NCBI RefSeq assembly: GCF_009497895.1 | Contig: NZ_CP033116.1 | Location: forward strand, 2,294,001-2,358,000 | Reading direction: 5' to 3' | Source of the DNA: Halopseudomonas pelagia | GTDB lineage: Bacteria > Pseudomonadota > Gammaproteobacteria > Pseudomonadales > Pseudomonadaceae | DNA length: 64,000 nucleotides | In this document: piece after piece, positions 26,425-36,309 of the stretch | Layout: the number at the start of each line of letters is the position of its first letter | Numbering within the stretch: the first letter of the stretch is position 1 | Notes under the pieces: model-generated | Databases searched by the model: none | What the model was told of the DNA's origin: nothing | What the model saw: only the letters and a program-made list of their open reading frames with translations | Translations under genes and position numbers: made by a program

Positions 26425-28610
26425 TACGCTCGCTCCTTGCTGGTCATGTGCTCGGCGAAGGCTTTGGCAGCGATATCCAGGGCCTGCTTGGCGTCGGTTA
26501 GCGCCACCTGCGCCTCGGCACTGTCTGGGTCGGCCTGTACCGCGCGTTCGGCTTTCTTGAATTCAGCCTTGGCCATTGCCATATCGGTCTTCAGTTGTTG
26601 GGTGACGGGGTCGACCGGCTTTTTCGCTTTGGTCTCCGGTTCAGCTTGATTGCTCCCGGCACTCGCGATCGGCTTGGCTTCGTTGGGCAAACGCGCTTCG
26701 GCGGCAGTCAGCTCCTCGCGCAATTTGGCGATCTCGGCCTGCTGCTCTTCCGTTGGCGCTTCACCTGCAGCCTTTTCTGCCTTGCGCAAGCTGGCCTTGA
26801 GCATAGCGGCTTCGATTTTGAACCGCTTGGTGTCGTCCGTCGCGGCGGAGGCGGGCGCAGGAGCAGGCTCCACCGCGGCCTCGCCCATGGCCTGGTCGTA
26901 GGCGCACTGGGTCTGTTCGCAGGCCTGCTCCAGTTCGGGAATCTGCGCCTGCAGGTCAGCATTGTCCGGATTGGCGGCGAGTTGCTTCTGGGCTTTTTTC
27001 AGCGCCATCTGCGCGGTGGCGGCGGCGATCTTCAGCTGTTTCTGTTCCGGCGTCAGGCCGCTGGGCTTTTTCGCCTCCATGCGCGCTACGTCTGGTTCGG
27101 CATTGCCTGTAGCCGGCGCATCTTCCGGCGCTTTGGCGGCTTCGGCTTCCTTGGCGGCTTTCAGGCGCGCGGCTTTTTCCGCGCGGGCCTGGCGGTCGGC
27201 TTCCTTCTGCTCGGCTTCGCGCTGCAGGCGCTCCAGACGCTGCTCGAAGCGTTGCTTGGAGTGGTCAGCCTTGTGCTGTTGCAGATCCTGCGCGCGGATA
27301 TCCGCCTTGGCCGCGCGGTAATACTGCACCAGCGGAATGCTGCTGGGGCATACGTAGGAGCAGGCGCCGCATTCGATGCAGTCGAACAGATGCTGGCGCT
27401 TGAGCTGTTCATAGTCCTTGCCCAGAGCAAACCAGTGAAGCTGCTGCGGCAGCAGCTCGGCGGGGCAAGCTTCGGAGCACAGGCCGCAGCGAATGCAGGC
27501 TTGCGCAGGTGGTGGCGGTGGCAGCTCTTTCTGGGTGCCAGCGAGCAAACAGTTGCTGGTTTTGACGATGGGCGCGTCCAGGCTTTGCAGGGTAAAGCCC
27601 ATCATCGGCCCGCCCATGACCAGGCGGTACAGCTGCTCAGGCTGTAAACCGGCGAAATTCAGCATGTCGCGAATCGGTGTACCGATCAGCGCTTCCACAT
27701 TGGTCGGATGCTGCAGCGCAGCACCGGTCAAGGTGGTGATGCGTTTGATCAATGGCTGACCCAGCAGCACGGCGTCGTGAATGGCGATCAAGGTGCCGAC
27801 GTTCTGGCAGACCATGCCGATATCCGCCGGCAGCCCGCCACTGGGGACTTCCATGCCGGTCAGGATCTGGATCAGCTGCTTTTCGCCGCCGGAAGGGTAT
27901 TTGGTCGGGAACTCGATCACCTGCATCGGCTTGTCGCCGACCGCCTCGCGCATCGCCGCAATGGCTTCGGGTTTGTTGTCCTCGATGCCGATCAGCACCT
28001 GCTCTGGGTGCAGGATATGCATCAGGATTTCGATCCCGGCGACGATCTCGACTGCCTTGTAGCGCATCGCGGTATCGTCGGCGGTGATATAGGGCTCGCA
28101 CTCGGTGCCGTTGATGATCAGCGTATGCAGCTTCTGCTCCGGCCGGGCCTTGAGCTTGGCTGCAGTTGGAAAGCCGGCACCGCCCAGTCCGCTCACGCCA
28201 GCATTGCGGATCATGTTCAGCAGGGTAGTGGCTTCCAGGGCTGAGTAATCGGTCGCTGGCTGCAGCTGGGTCCATTCATCCAGGCCGTCGGTATCCAGCG
28301 TGATCGCCCACTCTTCCAGACCGGACGCGTGCGGGTAGGGCGCAGGCCCAATCGCCGTTACGGTGCCGGACGTCGGCGCGTGCAGTGGGCAGCTGACCAG
28401 GCCACTGGCTTCGGCGAGCAACTGGCCCTTGAGTACGCGGTCGCCAATGTTCACCACCGGCTCTGCGCGGGCGCCTATATGCTGCAGCAGTGGAAGAATC
28501 AGCTGCTTCGGCAGGGGCATAGGCTCGAGCCCATGCTGGGTAGACTCATGCTTGTGTTCTTCGGGGTGGATACCGCCGGGAATGTCCCAGATTCTCACCT
28601 TGGCCAGCAT
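26424..28610 (-). CDS. rnfC: RnfC, electron transport complex subunit C, with a long Lys/Ala-rich tail
   Basis: A 728-residue NADH- and Fe-S-binding peripheral subunit. The NADH/FMN part has [13 protein letters not shown] and [12 protein letters not shown]; two [4Fe-4S] motifs are [12 protein letters not shown] and [12 protein letters not shown] (about 370-420). From about residue 440 to the end lies a charged Ala/Lys/Glu-rich coiled region with three degenerate repeats ([56 protein letters not shown]). Such tails vary widely between species. The start at 28610 overlaps the rnfB stop (TGATG). Confidence 0.95.
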   Translation of the reverse strand: MLAKVRIWDIPGGIHPEEHKHESTQHGLEPMPLPKQLILPLLQHIGARAEPVVNIGDRVLKGQLLAEASGLVSCPLHAPTSGTVTAIGPAPYPHASGLEEWAITLDTDGLDEWTQLQPATDYSALEATTLLNMIRNAGVSGLGGAGFPTAAKLKARPEQKLHTLIINGTECEPYITADDTAMRYKAVEIVAGIEILMHILHPEQVLIGIEDNKPEAIAAMREAVGDKPMQVIEFPTKYPSGGEKQLIQILTGMEVPSGGLPADIGMVCQNVGTLIAIHDAVLLGQPLIKRITTLTGAALQHPTNVEALIGTPIRDMLNFAGLQPEQLYRLVMGGPMMGFTLQSLDAPIVKTSNCLLAGTQKELPPPPPAQACIRCGLCSEACPAELLPQQLHWFALGKDYEQLKRQHLFDCIECGACSYVCPSSIPLVQYYRAAKADIRAQDLQQHKADHSKQRFEQRLERLQREAEQKEADRQARAEKAARLKAAKEAEAAKAPEDAPATGNAEPDVARMEAKKPSGLTPEQKQLKIAAATAQMALKKAQKQLAANPDNADLQAQIPELEQACEQTQCAYDQAMGEAAVEPAPAPASAATDDTKRFKIEAAMLKASLRKAEKAAGEAPTEEQQAEIAKLREELTAAEARLPNEAKPIASAGSNQAEPETKAKKPVDPVTQQLKTDMAMAKAEFKKAERAVQADPDSAEAQVALTDAKQALDIAAKAFAEHMTSKERA

Positions 28611-29191
28611 CAGGCAGCTCCGTGTTGGGCGTCAGTGGCGATCAGCCGGGCGGGTGGCAACGGGAAATCCCACTTCCAGTTCTGCGCGGTGGTTGGCAGC
28701 GGCAACATATCAATGCAGTCGACCGGGCAGGGCTCAACGCACAGGTCGCAACCGGTACATTCATCGACGATCACCGTATGCATCTGTTTGGCCGCGCCGA
28801 GAATCGCATCCACCGGGCAGGCCTGAATGCACTTGGTACAGCCAATGCACTCGGCCTCGCGAATGTAGGCGACCATCTTCGGCTTTTCTTCACCGTGTTC
28901 GGCGTCCAGCGGCGGCGCTTCCACATCCAGCAGGTCGGCCAGCGCGTGAATCGTGGCCTCGCCGCCGGGCGGGCACTTGTTGATCGGTTCGCCATTGGCG
29001 ATGCCTTCGGCGTAGGGCTTGCAACCAGGATGGCCGCACTGGCCACACTGGGTTTGCGGCAACAGGGCATTGATCTGGTCGACGATAGGATCGCCTTCGA
29101 CCTTGAAGCGAATGGCGGCATAGCCGAGGATGGCGCCGAAGATCAGCGCCAGGCCCAGCAGGACGAGGATGGCAGTGAGGACGATGGACAT
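28610..29191 (-). CDS. rnfB: RnfB, electron transport complex subunit B
   Basis: A 193-residue subunit with an N-terminal membrane helix (1-26), a four-Cys cluster ([13 protein letters not shown]) and two ferredoxin-type [4Fe-4S] motifs, [12 protein letters not shown] and [12 protein letters not shown]. It passes electrons between RnfC and the membrane subunits. The ATG at 29191 is one base after the rnfA stop. Confidence 0.96.
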   Translation of the reverse strand: MSIVLTAILVLLGLALIFGAILGYAAIRFKVEGDPIVDQINALLPQTQCGQCGHPGCKPYAEGIANGEPINKCPPGGEATIHALADLLDVEAPPLDAEHGEEKPKMVAYIREAECIGCTKCIQACPVDAILGAAKQMHTVIVDECTGCDLCVEPCPVDCIDMLPLPTTAQNWKWDFPLPPARLIATDAQHGAA

Positions 29192-29192
29192 G

Positions 29193-29777
29193 TTAAAGCC
29201 TGATCAACCCGGTAAAGCCCATAAATGCCAGGGACATCAGCCCGGCAGTGATCATGCCGATGGCGGCGCCCTGGAAGGGCTTGGGCACATCGGCAATGGC
29301 GATGCGCTCACGCAGACCGGCGAACAGAATCAGAATCAGCGAAAAACCCAGCGCCGCGCCAAGCCCGTACACGGCGGACTTCATAAAGGTCTGCTCGGCG
29401 CGGTTGGTGTTCAGCAGCGCCACACCCAGTACCGCGCAGTTGGTGGTAATGAGTGGCAGAAAGATGCCTAGTACGCGGTAAAGCAATGGGCTGGTCTTGT
29501 GCACGACCATCTCGGTGAACTGGACAACCACCGCAATCACCAGAATGAAGGAAATGGTGCGCAGAAATTCCAGATCGAAGGGCACCAGAATGTACTGGAA
29601 GGTCAGGTAGCTGAGGATCGACGCCAGCGTCAACACGAAGGTGGTGGCCGCCGACATGCCAATAGCGGTCTCCAGCTTGCCGGACACGCCCATAAAGGGA
29701 CATAACCCGAGAAACTGCACCAGCACAAAATTGTTGACCAGTATGGTACTGACCAGGATCAGGGCAAATTCCGTCAT
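29193..29777 (-). CDS. rnfA: RnfA, electron transport complex subunit A
   Basis: A 194-residue, six-helix membrane subunit, paralogous to RnfE, with [11 protein letters not shown] and [13 protein letters not shown] holding the membrane Fe-S cysteines. The start at 29777 ([10 protein letters not shown]) has TTAGGT upstream and is the family start; the longer frame to 29942 runs through the intergenic inverted repeat. First gene of the rnf operon (A-B-C-D-G-E). Confidence 0.96.
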   Translation of the reverse strand: MTEFALILVSTILVNNFVLVQFLGLCPFMGVSGKLETAIGMSAATTFVLTLASILSYLTFQYILVPFDLEFLRTISFILVIAVVVQFTEMVVHKTSPLLYRVLGIFLPLITTNCAVLGVALLNTNRAEQTFMKSAVYGLGAALGFSLILILFAGLRERIAIADVPKPFQGAAIGMITAGLMSLAFMGFTGLIRL

Positions 29778-29842
29778 CTTACCTAACCGTATTGAGATCG
29801 CTTGGCTTGTCAGTGCTCGGCTTGTTGTGTTTGCGTCGTTGC

Positions 29843-29981
29843 CGACCGCCTGTTCCGGACACGCTGTAAATACATCCCTGTAAGCTCGGCGATGCCCATC
29901 CGACCGCCATGGATGGCGGAAGTGTCGAAAATGCAGGAGCAATTTTCGACCAGGGCATCGACGGTCCGAAACAAGCGGTCG
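29843..29981. repeat. Nested inverted-repeat element (possible three-way junction) between metG and rnfA
   Basis: Outer arms 29843-29860 and 29964-29981 are complementary at 16 of 18 positions. Inside, CGATGCCC (29890-29897) pairs with GGGCATCG (29953-29960) and encloses two perfect hairpins: CCGCCAT/ATGGCGG (29904-29919) and GTCGAAAAT/ATTTTCGAC (29925-29950 approx.). A conserved-looking TGTAAATACATCCCTGTA string lies in the left half. It resembles dispersed extragenic elements I have seen in Pseudomonas genomes. Confidence 0.8.
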
Positions 29982-30019
29982 TCAACACCGCTTTGAATTC
30001 CGCGCAGTCTGCCGTTCTA

Positions 30020-32089
30020 TTATTTAACCCGTTGCCCCGGCTTGGCACCGGCATCCGGGCTCAGCAGGTAAATCTCGTCGCCACCGGGGCCAGCGGCCAG
30101 CACCATACCTTCCGACAGCCCGAACTTCATCTTGCGCGCCGCGAGGTTGGCTACGTAGAGCGTCAGCTCGCCTTCCAGTTTACTCGGATCAGGATAAGCG
30201 CTCTTGATCCCGGAGAACACATTGCGCTTGGCATCGCCAATATCCAGTGTCAGACGCAGTAGCTTATCCGCACCTTCGACAAACTCGGCTTTCTCGATCA
30301 GAGCTATGCGAAGATCCACCGCAGCAAAGGTGTTGAAATCGATTTCCGGCGCTATCGGATCTTTAGCCAGTTCGCCGTTGCCATTAGTAGCGGCAGCGGG
30401 CGCAGTCTCTGTGGCAGCGGCTTCCAGATCTTCCTTGGATGCGTCGACCATAGCCTGGATCTTGGCGGGCTCGATACGCGTGAGCAGCGGGGTAAAGGCA
30501 TTCAACTGATGATCAGCCAGCAACTTCGTGTGGCTATCCCAAGTCAATTCCGGCACGTTCAGAAAGGCTTCCGCATCGGCGGCCAGCTTCGGCAGTACCG
30601 GTTTGAGGAAGATCACCAGTTGTCGGAACAGGTTGATAGCCAGCGCGCAGATCTCCTGCACTTCGGCCTGCTTGCCTTCCACCTTGTTCAGCGCCCAGGG
30701 CGCCTTGTCGGCGATATAGGCATTGGCCTTATCCGCCAGGCCCATGATTTCACGCATGGCGCGGGAAAAGTCGCGCTTTTCATAAGCGTCGGCAATGCTT
30801 GGCGCGGCGGCGACAAACGCATCGGTCAGCTCGGGCGCGGGATTAGCTGCCACCATCACGCCGCCGTTACCCTTGTGAATAAAGCCCGCGCAACGGCTGG
30901 CGATATTCACCACCTTGCCAACCAGATCGGAATTCACCTTCTGCACAAAGTCGTCCAGGCTCAGGTCCAGATCCTCAACGCCACGGCTCAGCTTGGCCGC
31001 GTAGTAATAACGCAGGTATTCCGGCGACAGGTGATCCAAATAAGTACGCGCCTTGATAAAGGTGCCGCGCGACTTGGACATCTTCTGGCCATTGACCGTC
31101 AGGTAACCGTGCACATTGATGCCGGTCGGCTTGCGGAAGTTTGCGCCTTCAAGCATTGCCGGCCAGAACAGCGCATGGAAGTTGACGATGTCCTTGCCGA
31201 TAAAGTGATACAGCTCGGCATCGGAATCGGTGCTCCAGAAAGCATCAAAACTCAGCTCTGGACGACGCTCGCAGAGGTTCTTGAAGCTGGCCATGTAGCC
31301 AACCGGCGCATCCAGCCACACATAGAAATATTTGCCCGGCTCGCCGGGAATTTCGAAGCCGAAGTAGGGCGCATCACGGCTGATGTCCCATTCCTGCAAA
31401 CCGGAATCCAGCCACTCGGCTATCTTGTTTGCCACCGCATCCTGCAACGCACCGCTGCGGGTCCATTCCTTCAGCATGTCGCTGAAATCCTGCAGGCGGA
31501 AGAAGAAGTGTTTGGAATCCTTCAATATCGGTGTCGCACCGGAGATCGCCGAGCGTGGATCTTTCAGCTCGGTCGGCTCATAGGTCGCGCCGCATTTTTC
31601 GCAATTATCGCCATACTGGTCTTCCGAGGCACACTTCGGGCAGGTGCCTTTGATAAAGCGGTCAGCGAGGAACATTTCCTTTTCAGGATCGAAATACTGC
31701 GTCACCGACCGCGTGCTGATATGCCCGGCATCCTTCAAACGCTCATAGATCAGCGCCGACAGCTCACGGTTCTCTTCCGAATGGGTGGAGTGGTAGTTGT
31801 CGAAGTTGACCAGAAAATCGGCAAAATCTGCCGTGTGCTCGGCCTTGACGTTATCGATCAACTGCTCGGAGGTAATGCCTTCCTTCTCCGCGCGCAACAT
31901 GATCGCCGAGCCGTGGGCATCGTCCGCACACACATAGATGCACTGATTGCCGCGCAGCTTCTGAAAGCGCACCCATATGTCGGTCTGAATGTACTCAAGC
32001 ATATGCCCCAAATGGATGGATCCATTGGCATAGGGCAGGGCGCTGGTAACCAGAATTTGACGAGGTTTGCTGTGGCTGGACATGGACAT
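30020..32089 (-). CDS. metG: Methionyl-tRNA synthetase
   Basis: A 689-residue class I synthetase with the HIGH-type motif [11 protein letters not shown] (20-30), KMSKS at 336-340 and a zinc knuckle (Cys150, 153, 163, 166). A C-terminal tRNA-binding (Trbp111-like) domain begins near 590 ([11 protein letters not shown]). Two ATGs six bases apart (32089 and 32083) are both possible; no clear ribosome-binding site decides. It is upstream of the rnf operon but separated by 242 bp holding the inverted-repeat element. Confidence 0.97.
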   Translation of the reverse strand: MSMSSHSKPRQILVTSALPYANGSIHLGHMLEYIQTDIWVRFQKLRGNQCIYVCADDAHGSAIMLRAEKEGITSEQLIDNVKAEHTADFADFLVNFDNYHSTHSEENRELSALIYERLKDAGHISTRSVTQYFDPEKEMFLADRFIKGTCPKCASEDQYGDNCEKCGATYEPTELKDPRSAISGATPILKDSKHFFFRLQDFSDMLKEWTRSGALQDAVANKIAEWLDSGLQEWDISRDAPYFGFEIPGEPGKYFYVWLDAPVGYMASFKNLCERRPELSFDAFWSTDSDAELYHFIGKDIVNFHALFWPAMLEGANFRKPTGINVHGYLTVNGQKMSKSRGTFIKARTYLDHLSPEYLRYYYAAKLSRGVEDLDLSLDDFVQKVNSDLVGKVVNIASRCAGFIHKGNGGVMVAANPAPELTDAFVAAAPSIADAYEKRDFSRAMREIMGLADKANAYIADKAPWALNKVEGKQAEVQEICALAINLFRQLVIFLKPVLPKLAADAEAFLNVPELTWDSHTKLLADHQLNAFTPLLTRIEPAKIQAMVDASKEDLEAAATETAPAAATNGNGELAKDPIAPEIDFNTFAAVDLRIALIEKAEFVEGADKLLRLTLDIGDAKRNVFSGIKSAYPDPSKLEGELTLYVANLAARKMKFGLSEGMVLAAGPGGDEIYLLSPDAGAKPGQRVK

Positions 32090-32438
32090 TCGGCTTCTAT
32101 TGGTGACGGGTGGAAAAGGGGGGAATGATACCTGTTTGGGGGGCGGGGGTCATTAGCCAGCGTGCTAGGTCACAGCAGGTCTTAACGCGCGGAAGAACCA
32201 AGTGCTGTTCCTTGGAGTCCTGTAAATAAACCCACAAACCATTCGAATACCGCGTATAACTGACTTGTATTGAATATTTTGCGCCAGACTCCCATCCCGA
32301 CGCCATCTCATCATCCTGAACTCTACTAACAACCGATCAGGGGTTTTGAGCGTCCGTTTCAGATTTGAGTTTCCATTTTACCGAATGCGATCGCCTTCAT
32401 CTTTTTACGCGGTCAGTGTTCGACCATAGGTAATTCCC
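32090..32438. other. Intergenic region, divergent metG and ice-binding protein genes
   Basis: This 349-bp gap should hold the promoters of metG (leftward) and the ice-binding lipoprotein (rightward). I see no confident promoter, operator, RNA gene or ORF in it. AGGT about 8 bases before 32439 is the likely ribosome-binding site of the latter. Confidence 0.5.
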
Positions 32439-33932
32439 ATGAAAAAATCTCTTCCTATCGCCAGGTTGCTGGCGGTTAGCGCCATTATCGTGTCCGGCCT
32501 ATCGCTGGCTGGTTGCTTCGGCGGCAGCGGCGGCAGTTCCGATAATGACAACACCGGCGGCGGAACCAATCCTCCGGTTGCCGCACCTCTGGTGCCGATC
32601 ACCGAGTCTGACCTTGTTCAGGCCGTGCGCCCCATCAGCGAGAGCGCCACTGTTGATACCAATAAGAAACTGGCCGTAACCTTCAACCAGGACATGGATG
32701 CCGGCACCATCAATGGCACCAGCTTCCTGTTACAGGGCGATACCGGCCCGGCGATTGTGGGCGTAGTCACTTATGACGCAGACACCCGCACCGCGATTTT
32801 CACCCCCGACAGTGGCCTGACCGACGAGACGCTCTATACCGCAACCCTGACCACTGATGTGGAAGATGCACTGGGTGTTGCCCTGGAAGACGATTTGAGC
32901 TGGCAGTTCACCACCGGTAGCACGACAGATAACGTTGCGCCTAGCGCAGCGTTCAGTCTGCTGGACGGCGCTGTTGATGTGGCGACCAGCCGTACCGTCA
33001 CCGCGACTTTCTCCGAAAGTATTGATCCGACCACAGTGACTGCAGACAGCTTTACGCTGGAAACTGCCGGTACGGCTGTACTGGGCACAGTGACTTATAT
33101 CGGCACTACGGCGGTATTCAATCCTGCGGTAGATTTGCTGCCAGATACGGACTACATCGCTACCCTGACTACGTCGATTACTGACTTGGCCAGCCCGGCC
33201 AATGCACTACCAGCGGATCAGATTGTGTCTTTCACAACGGCAAACACGGTACTGCCCGCTGCTGGCCCGGATCCGGTTCTGTTGGGGACCGCGGGTAATT
33301 TCGTAATCCTCTCGAAGACCGGCATCACCACCACGGGTGTTACTGCGATTACCGGTGATATGGGGGTTAGCCCGATCAATGAGGCAGCCATTACCGGTTT
33401 TGGTCAGGTACGGGATTCGACCGATACCTTTTCCACTTCCGATCTGGTTACCGGCAAGATCTACGCGGCCAATATGGCCACGCCAACGCCGACTTACCTG
33501 ACTACCGCGATAAGCGACATGGAGCTGGCATTCAATGATGCCGCCGGTCGCAGCAACCCTTCGGAAACTGAGCTGGGCGCTGGTGATATCAGTGGTTTGA
33601 CCTTGTCTCCTGGCTTGTACAAATGGGGCACGGGTGTCAGTGCGTCATCAGATTTCACTTTTGATGGTGGTCCGAACGATGTCTGGATTCTGCAGATTGC
33701 GCAGGATCTTCTGCTGGAAACTGGGGTGGCCGTGCAGTTGGCTGGCGGTGCCAAAGCTGAGAACATCTTCTGGCAGGTAACGGGTAATGTTACGCTGCGT
33801 ACAGACGCTACATTGAACGGTATTCTGCTGAGCGAGAAGGAAATCGTAATGCAGACAGGTGCTACCTTTAATGGCCGGGCGCTCGGCCAGACTGCGGTGA
33901 CGCTGGATGCTGTGATTGGCACTCAACCCTGA
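32439..33932 (+). CDS. Ice-binding-like (DUF3494) lipoprotein with two Ig-like domains
   Basis: A 497-residue secreted lipoprotein: signal peptide ending in LSLAGC (lipid Cys26), a Gly/Ser/Asn-rich linker (27-45), two Big_5/SbsA-type Ig-like domains (about 55-160 and 165-267, each ending in an 'SFTT/QFTT' strand) and a C-terminal DUF3494 domain (about 275-497). The last begins LGTAGNFVILSKTGITT and has TAITGDMGVSP and, near the end, repeated beta-helix strands such as LRTDATLNGILLSEKEIV. This is the fold of bacterial ice-binding (antifreeze) proteins such as those of polar Colwellia and Flavobacterium. The Ig domains would extend the ice-binding part from the cell surface. Adhesin use is also possible. 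Confidence 0.88.
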   Translation: MKKSLPIARLLAVSAIIVSGLSLAGCFGGSGGSSDNDNTGGGTNPPVAAPLVPITESDLVQAVRPISESATVDTNKKLAVTFNQDMDAGTINGTSFLLQGDTGPAIVGVVTYDADTRTAIFTPDSGLTDETLYTATLTTDVEDALGVALEDDLSWQFTTGSTTDNVAPSAAFSLLDGAVDVATSRTVTATFSESIDPTTVTADSFTLETAGTAVLGTVTYIGTTAVFNPAVDLLPDTDYIATLTTSITDLASPANALPADQIVSFTTANTVLPAAGPDPVLLGTAGNFVILSKTGITTTGVTAITGDMGVSPINEAAITGFGQVRDSTDTFSTSDLVTGKIYAANMATPTPTYLTTAISDMELAFNDAAGRSNPSETELGAGDISGLTLSPGLYKWGTGVSASSDFTFDGGPNDVWILQIAQDLLLETGVAVQLAGGAKAENIFWQVTGNVTLRTDATLNGILLSEKEIVMQTGATFNGRALGQTAVTLDAVIGTQP

Positions 33933-33949
33933 GATTGGCGGCACTACTG

Positions 33950-33976
33950 AAAAAGGACCCCTCGGGGTCCTTTTTT
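33950..33976. terminator. Bidirectional terminator after the ice-binding gene
   Basis: AAAAGGACCCC pairs with GGGGTCCTTTT around a two-base loop and is followed by Ts on the plus strand and by Ts on the minus strand as well. It serves both the ice-binding gene and the convergent VOC gene. Confidence 0.9.
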
Positions 33977-33995
33977 ATTGCCTGTTGATCAGGCA

Positions 33996-34376
33996 TCAGC
34001 CCATGCGATGCAGCGCACAGATCTTGTTGCCGGACGGGTCGCGCAGGTAGGCCAGGTAGAGTTTCATGCCGCCGCCTTCGCGCACGCCCGGCGGATCTTC
34101 ACAGGTAGTGCCGCCATTGGCGACGCCGGCAGCGTGCCAGGCGTCGGCTTGCTCGGATGTTTCCATGGCGAAGCCGATGGTGCTGCCGTTGCCGTGGGAA
34201 GCGGGCTCACCGTCAATCGGTTTGCTGAGCGCGAATGTGCCGGTCTTGGTGAAATAGAAGCAGCGACCCTTCTCGTCGATAACGCCGGGTTTGCAGCCTA
34301 CGACGCCGAGGATGGCGTCGTAGAACGCCTTGGAGGCCTGGATATCATTGGTGCCGAGCATGACGTGACTGAACAT
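33996..34376 (-). CDS. VOC-family (glyoxalase/dioxygenase-fold) protein
   Basis: A 126-residue single-domain VOC protein (MFSHVMLGTNDIQASKAFYD ... LRDPSGNKICALHR). Candidate metal ligands are His4 and, near the end, the glutamate or histidine positions are not all conserved, so catalytic activity is unsure. Typical of small, uncharacterised glyoxalase-like proteins. AAGGAAA lies before the ATG. Confidence 0.8.
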   Translation of the reverse strand: MFSHVMLGTNDIQASKAFYDAILGVVGCKPGVIDEKGRCFYFTKTGTFALSKPIDGEPASHGNGSTIGFAMETSEQADAWHAAGVANGGTTCEDPPGVREGGGMKLYLAYLRDPSGNKICALHRMG

Positions 34377-34661
34377 GGTGTTTCCTTTGATTGTTAGGTT
34401 TATTGTGCGGTTTAACCCCGCTAGACTTCAGTGAAACGCCTGGCCCGTCAACAGGCTTATCGTAACAAGCCAGTTCCAGTTTATTTTTCAGGAGGTTGGC
34501 TGCATTGTGGGATGAGAATGCCAATGGTTGCTCTTCCGGCTACGATAAAATTCCACATAAACCTTTGTTCGTATTGGTTTTTTGTTCAAAGGAAAGGGTG
34601 GTAATTGATGCCACTGTTCGGCACAATTCACGGATTACAGCCGTAGCAGGGGAGCAGTACC

Positions 34662-35126
34662 ATGAAGGGCCAACAGGACGTCATCAACTGTCTCATCGCA
34701 TTGCTGCGCGGCGAGCTCGGTGCTCGCGATCAGTATTTTTTGCACTCCCGGTTGTACGAAGATATGGGTTACGCCAAGTTGTACGAGCGCATAAACCATG
34801 AGATGGAAGAGGAAACCCAGCACGCCGATGCGATCCTCAAGCGCATCCTGTTTCTGGAAGGCATGCCGGACATGCGTCCCTCCGAGATCGACCCCGGCTA
34901 TACCGTGCCTGACATGCTTGCTGCTGATCTGAAGCTGGAATACGAGGTGCGCGAGAACCTGGCCAACGCCATTGCCCTGTGCGAAAAACACCGCGACTAC
35001 CAGACCCGCGAGATGCTTGAGATTCAACTCAAGGATACTGAGGAAGATCATGCTTATTGGCTGGAACAGCAACTGCGCCTGATCAAGCTGCTGGGTATGG
35101 AGAACTATCTGCAATCGCAGATCTGA
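34662..35126 (+). CDS. Bacterioferritin-family iron storage protein lacking the haem methionine (FtnA-like)
   Basis: A 154-residue four-helix ferritin. Diiron ligands of bacterioferritin are in place: Glu18, Glu51, His54, a glutamate at about 93, Glu127 and His130. Position 52, the haem-ligating Met in E. coli Bfr, is Thr here (EETQHAD), so haem at the two-fold interface is unlikely. P. aeruginosa FtnA (formerly BfrA) is the comparable protein. It stores iron as a ferric core. GGGGAG precedes the ATG. No bfd (bacterioferritin-associated ferredoxin) gene is adjacent. Confidence 0.88.
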   Translation: MKGQQDVINCLIALLRGELGARDQYFLHSRLYEDMGYAKLYERINHEMEEETQHADAILKRILFLEGMPDMRPSEIDPGYTVPDMLAADLKLEYEVRENLANAIALCEKHRDYQTREMLEIQLKDTEEDHAYWLEQQLRLIKLLGMENYLQSQI

Positions 35127-35346
35127 GAGTGGGGCTGAGCGATACCGCTCTCTGAACTTGCTGGTGGCCGCCTGGCCAAACCATATTCTTTTACGATCAC
35201 TAACTTATTCGCGAAGACGAACTGCTAAAGGTAGTTTGTTTGCGCGTGTCCGATTCACACACAAACGGCCATAGGCGAGGCGAAATAATTCTGTCACTTA
35301 GGGTGGGTAGCATGATTGATTCAAAAATCCCTCAATCGAGACGCCC

Positions 35347-36276
35347 ATGAACCTTAACCACCTTGACATCATGCAGCGGATCAACGATGACCTGCTCGAT
35401 AGCCATGACGAAGAGTTCGAGCTGGAGCTTGAGGATCAGTTTTACGACCTGGTACCGGGTATGGCCAGAGCGCCGGAGTCGCCGCAGGAAACGCTCATAC
35501 GTAAAGAGGGTCGGCGGCAATACTTCAGAGAGTTGTTTCGCCTGCAGATTGAACTGGTGAAACTGCAGGATTGGGTTGCCCACACGGGGCACAAAGTGGT
35601 GATTCTGTTTGAGGGTCGCGATGCCGCTGGCAAGGGTGGGGTAATCAAACGCATCACCCAGCGCCTCAATCCGCGTATCTGCCGCGTTGCGGCGCTGCCC
35701 GCGCCCAATGAGCGGGAACGTACCCAGTGGTACTTCCAGCGTTATGTATCGCATCTGCCGGCGGCCGGTGAAATGGTGCTATTTGACCGCAGCTGGTACA
35801 ACCGCGCGGGCGTTGAGCGAGTAATGGGGTTTTGCGATGAGCATGAATACGAGGAGTTTTTTCGCACAGTGCCGGATTTTGAGCGCATGCTCGTGCGTTC
35901 GGGTATTCAGGTCATCAAATACTGGTTCTCGATTTCCGATGACGAGCAGTATCTGCGCTTTATGGGGCGTATTCACGATCCGCTGAAGCAGTGGAAATTG
36001 AGCCCCATGGATCTTGAGTCACGCCGGCGCTGGGAGCAGTACACCAAAGCCAAGGAAGTGATGCTGGAGCGCACGCATATCAGTGAGGCGCCCTGGTGGG
36101 TTGTGGAAGCGGTCGACAAGAAAAAGGCGCGACTGAACTGCATTCATCATCTGCTCACGCAAATCCCCTATACCGAAGTAAAGCGTCCGTCTATCCAATT
36201 ACCCCCGCGTGAACATCATGAGGACTATGTTCGCCGACCTGTGTCCAAAGAGATGTTTGTGCCTGAGATTTATTAG
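35347..36276 (+). CDS. ppk2: Polyphosphate kinase 2 family protein
   Basis: A 309-residue PPK2 enzyme that moves phosphate between polyphosphate and nucleotides. Walker A is GRDAAGKGG (90-98, Lys96) and the Walker B/lid region is DRSWYNRAG (147-155). The single-domain length suits class I (making ADP/ATP or GTP from polyphosphate), with an unusual acidic N-terminal extension (18-35). Substrate preference cannot be settled by eye. The ribosome-binding site is weak (GAGACGCC). Confidence 0.92.
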   Translation: MNLNHLDIMQRINDDLLDSHDEEFELELEDQFYDLVPGMARAPESPQETLIRKEGRRQYFRELFRLQIELVKLQDWVAHTGHKVVILFEGRDAAGKGGVIKRITQRLNPRICRVAALPAPNERERTQWYFQRYVSHLPAAGEMVLFDRSWYNRAGVERVMGFCDEHEYEEFFRTVPDFERMLVRSGIQVIKYWFSISDDEQYLRFMGRIHDPLKQWKLSPMDLESRRRWEQYTKAKEVMLERTHISEAPWWVVEAVDKKKARLNCIHHLLTQIPYTEVKRPSIQLPPREHHEDYVRRPVSKEMFVPEIY

Positions 36277-36309
36277 TCTGTTCCGCGGGTGCAGCTTTGG
36301 TGCCCTCAG

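Noticed and set aside
26595-27647. 350-codon frame opposite rnfC
   Set aside because: Opposite the repetitive Lys/Ala-rich RnfC tail, whose biased codons suppress stops on the other strand. Hydrophobic-looking but not a credible protein.
30509-32128. 539-codon open frame opposite metG
   Set aside because: Antisense to a well-conserved metG; composition matches a shadow frame and no motifs were found.
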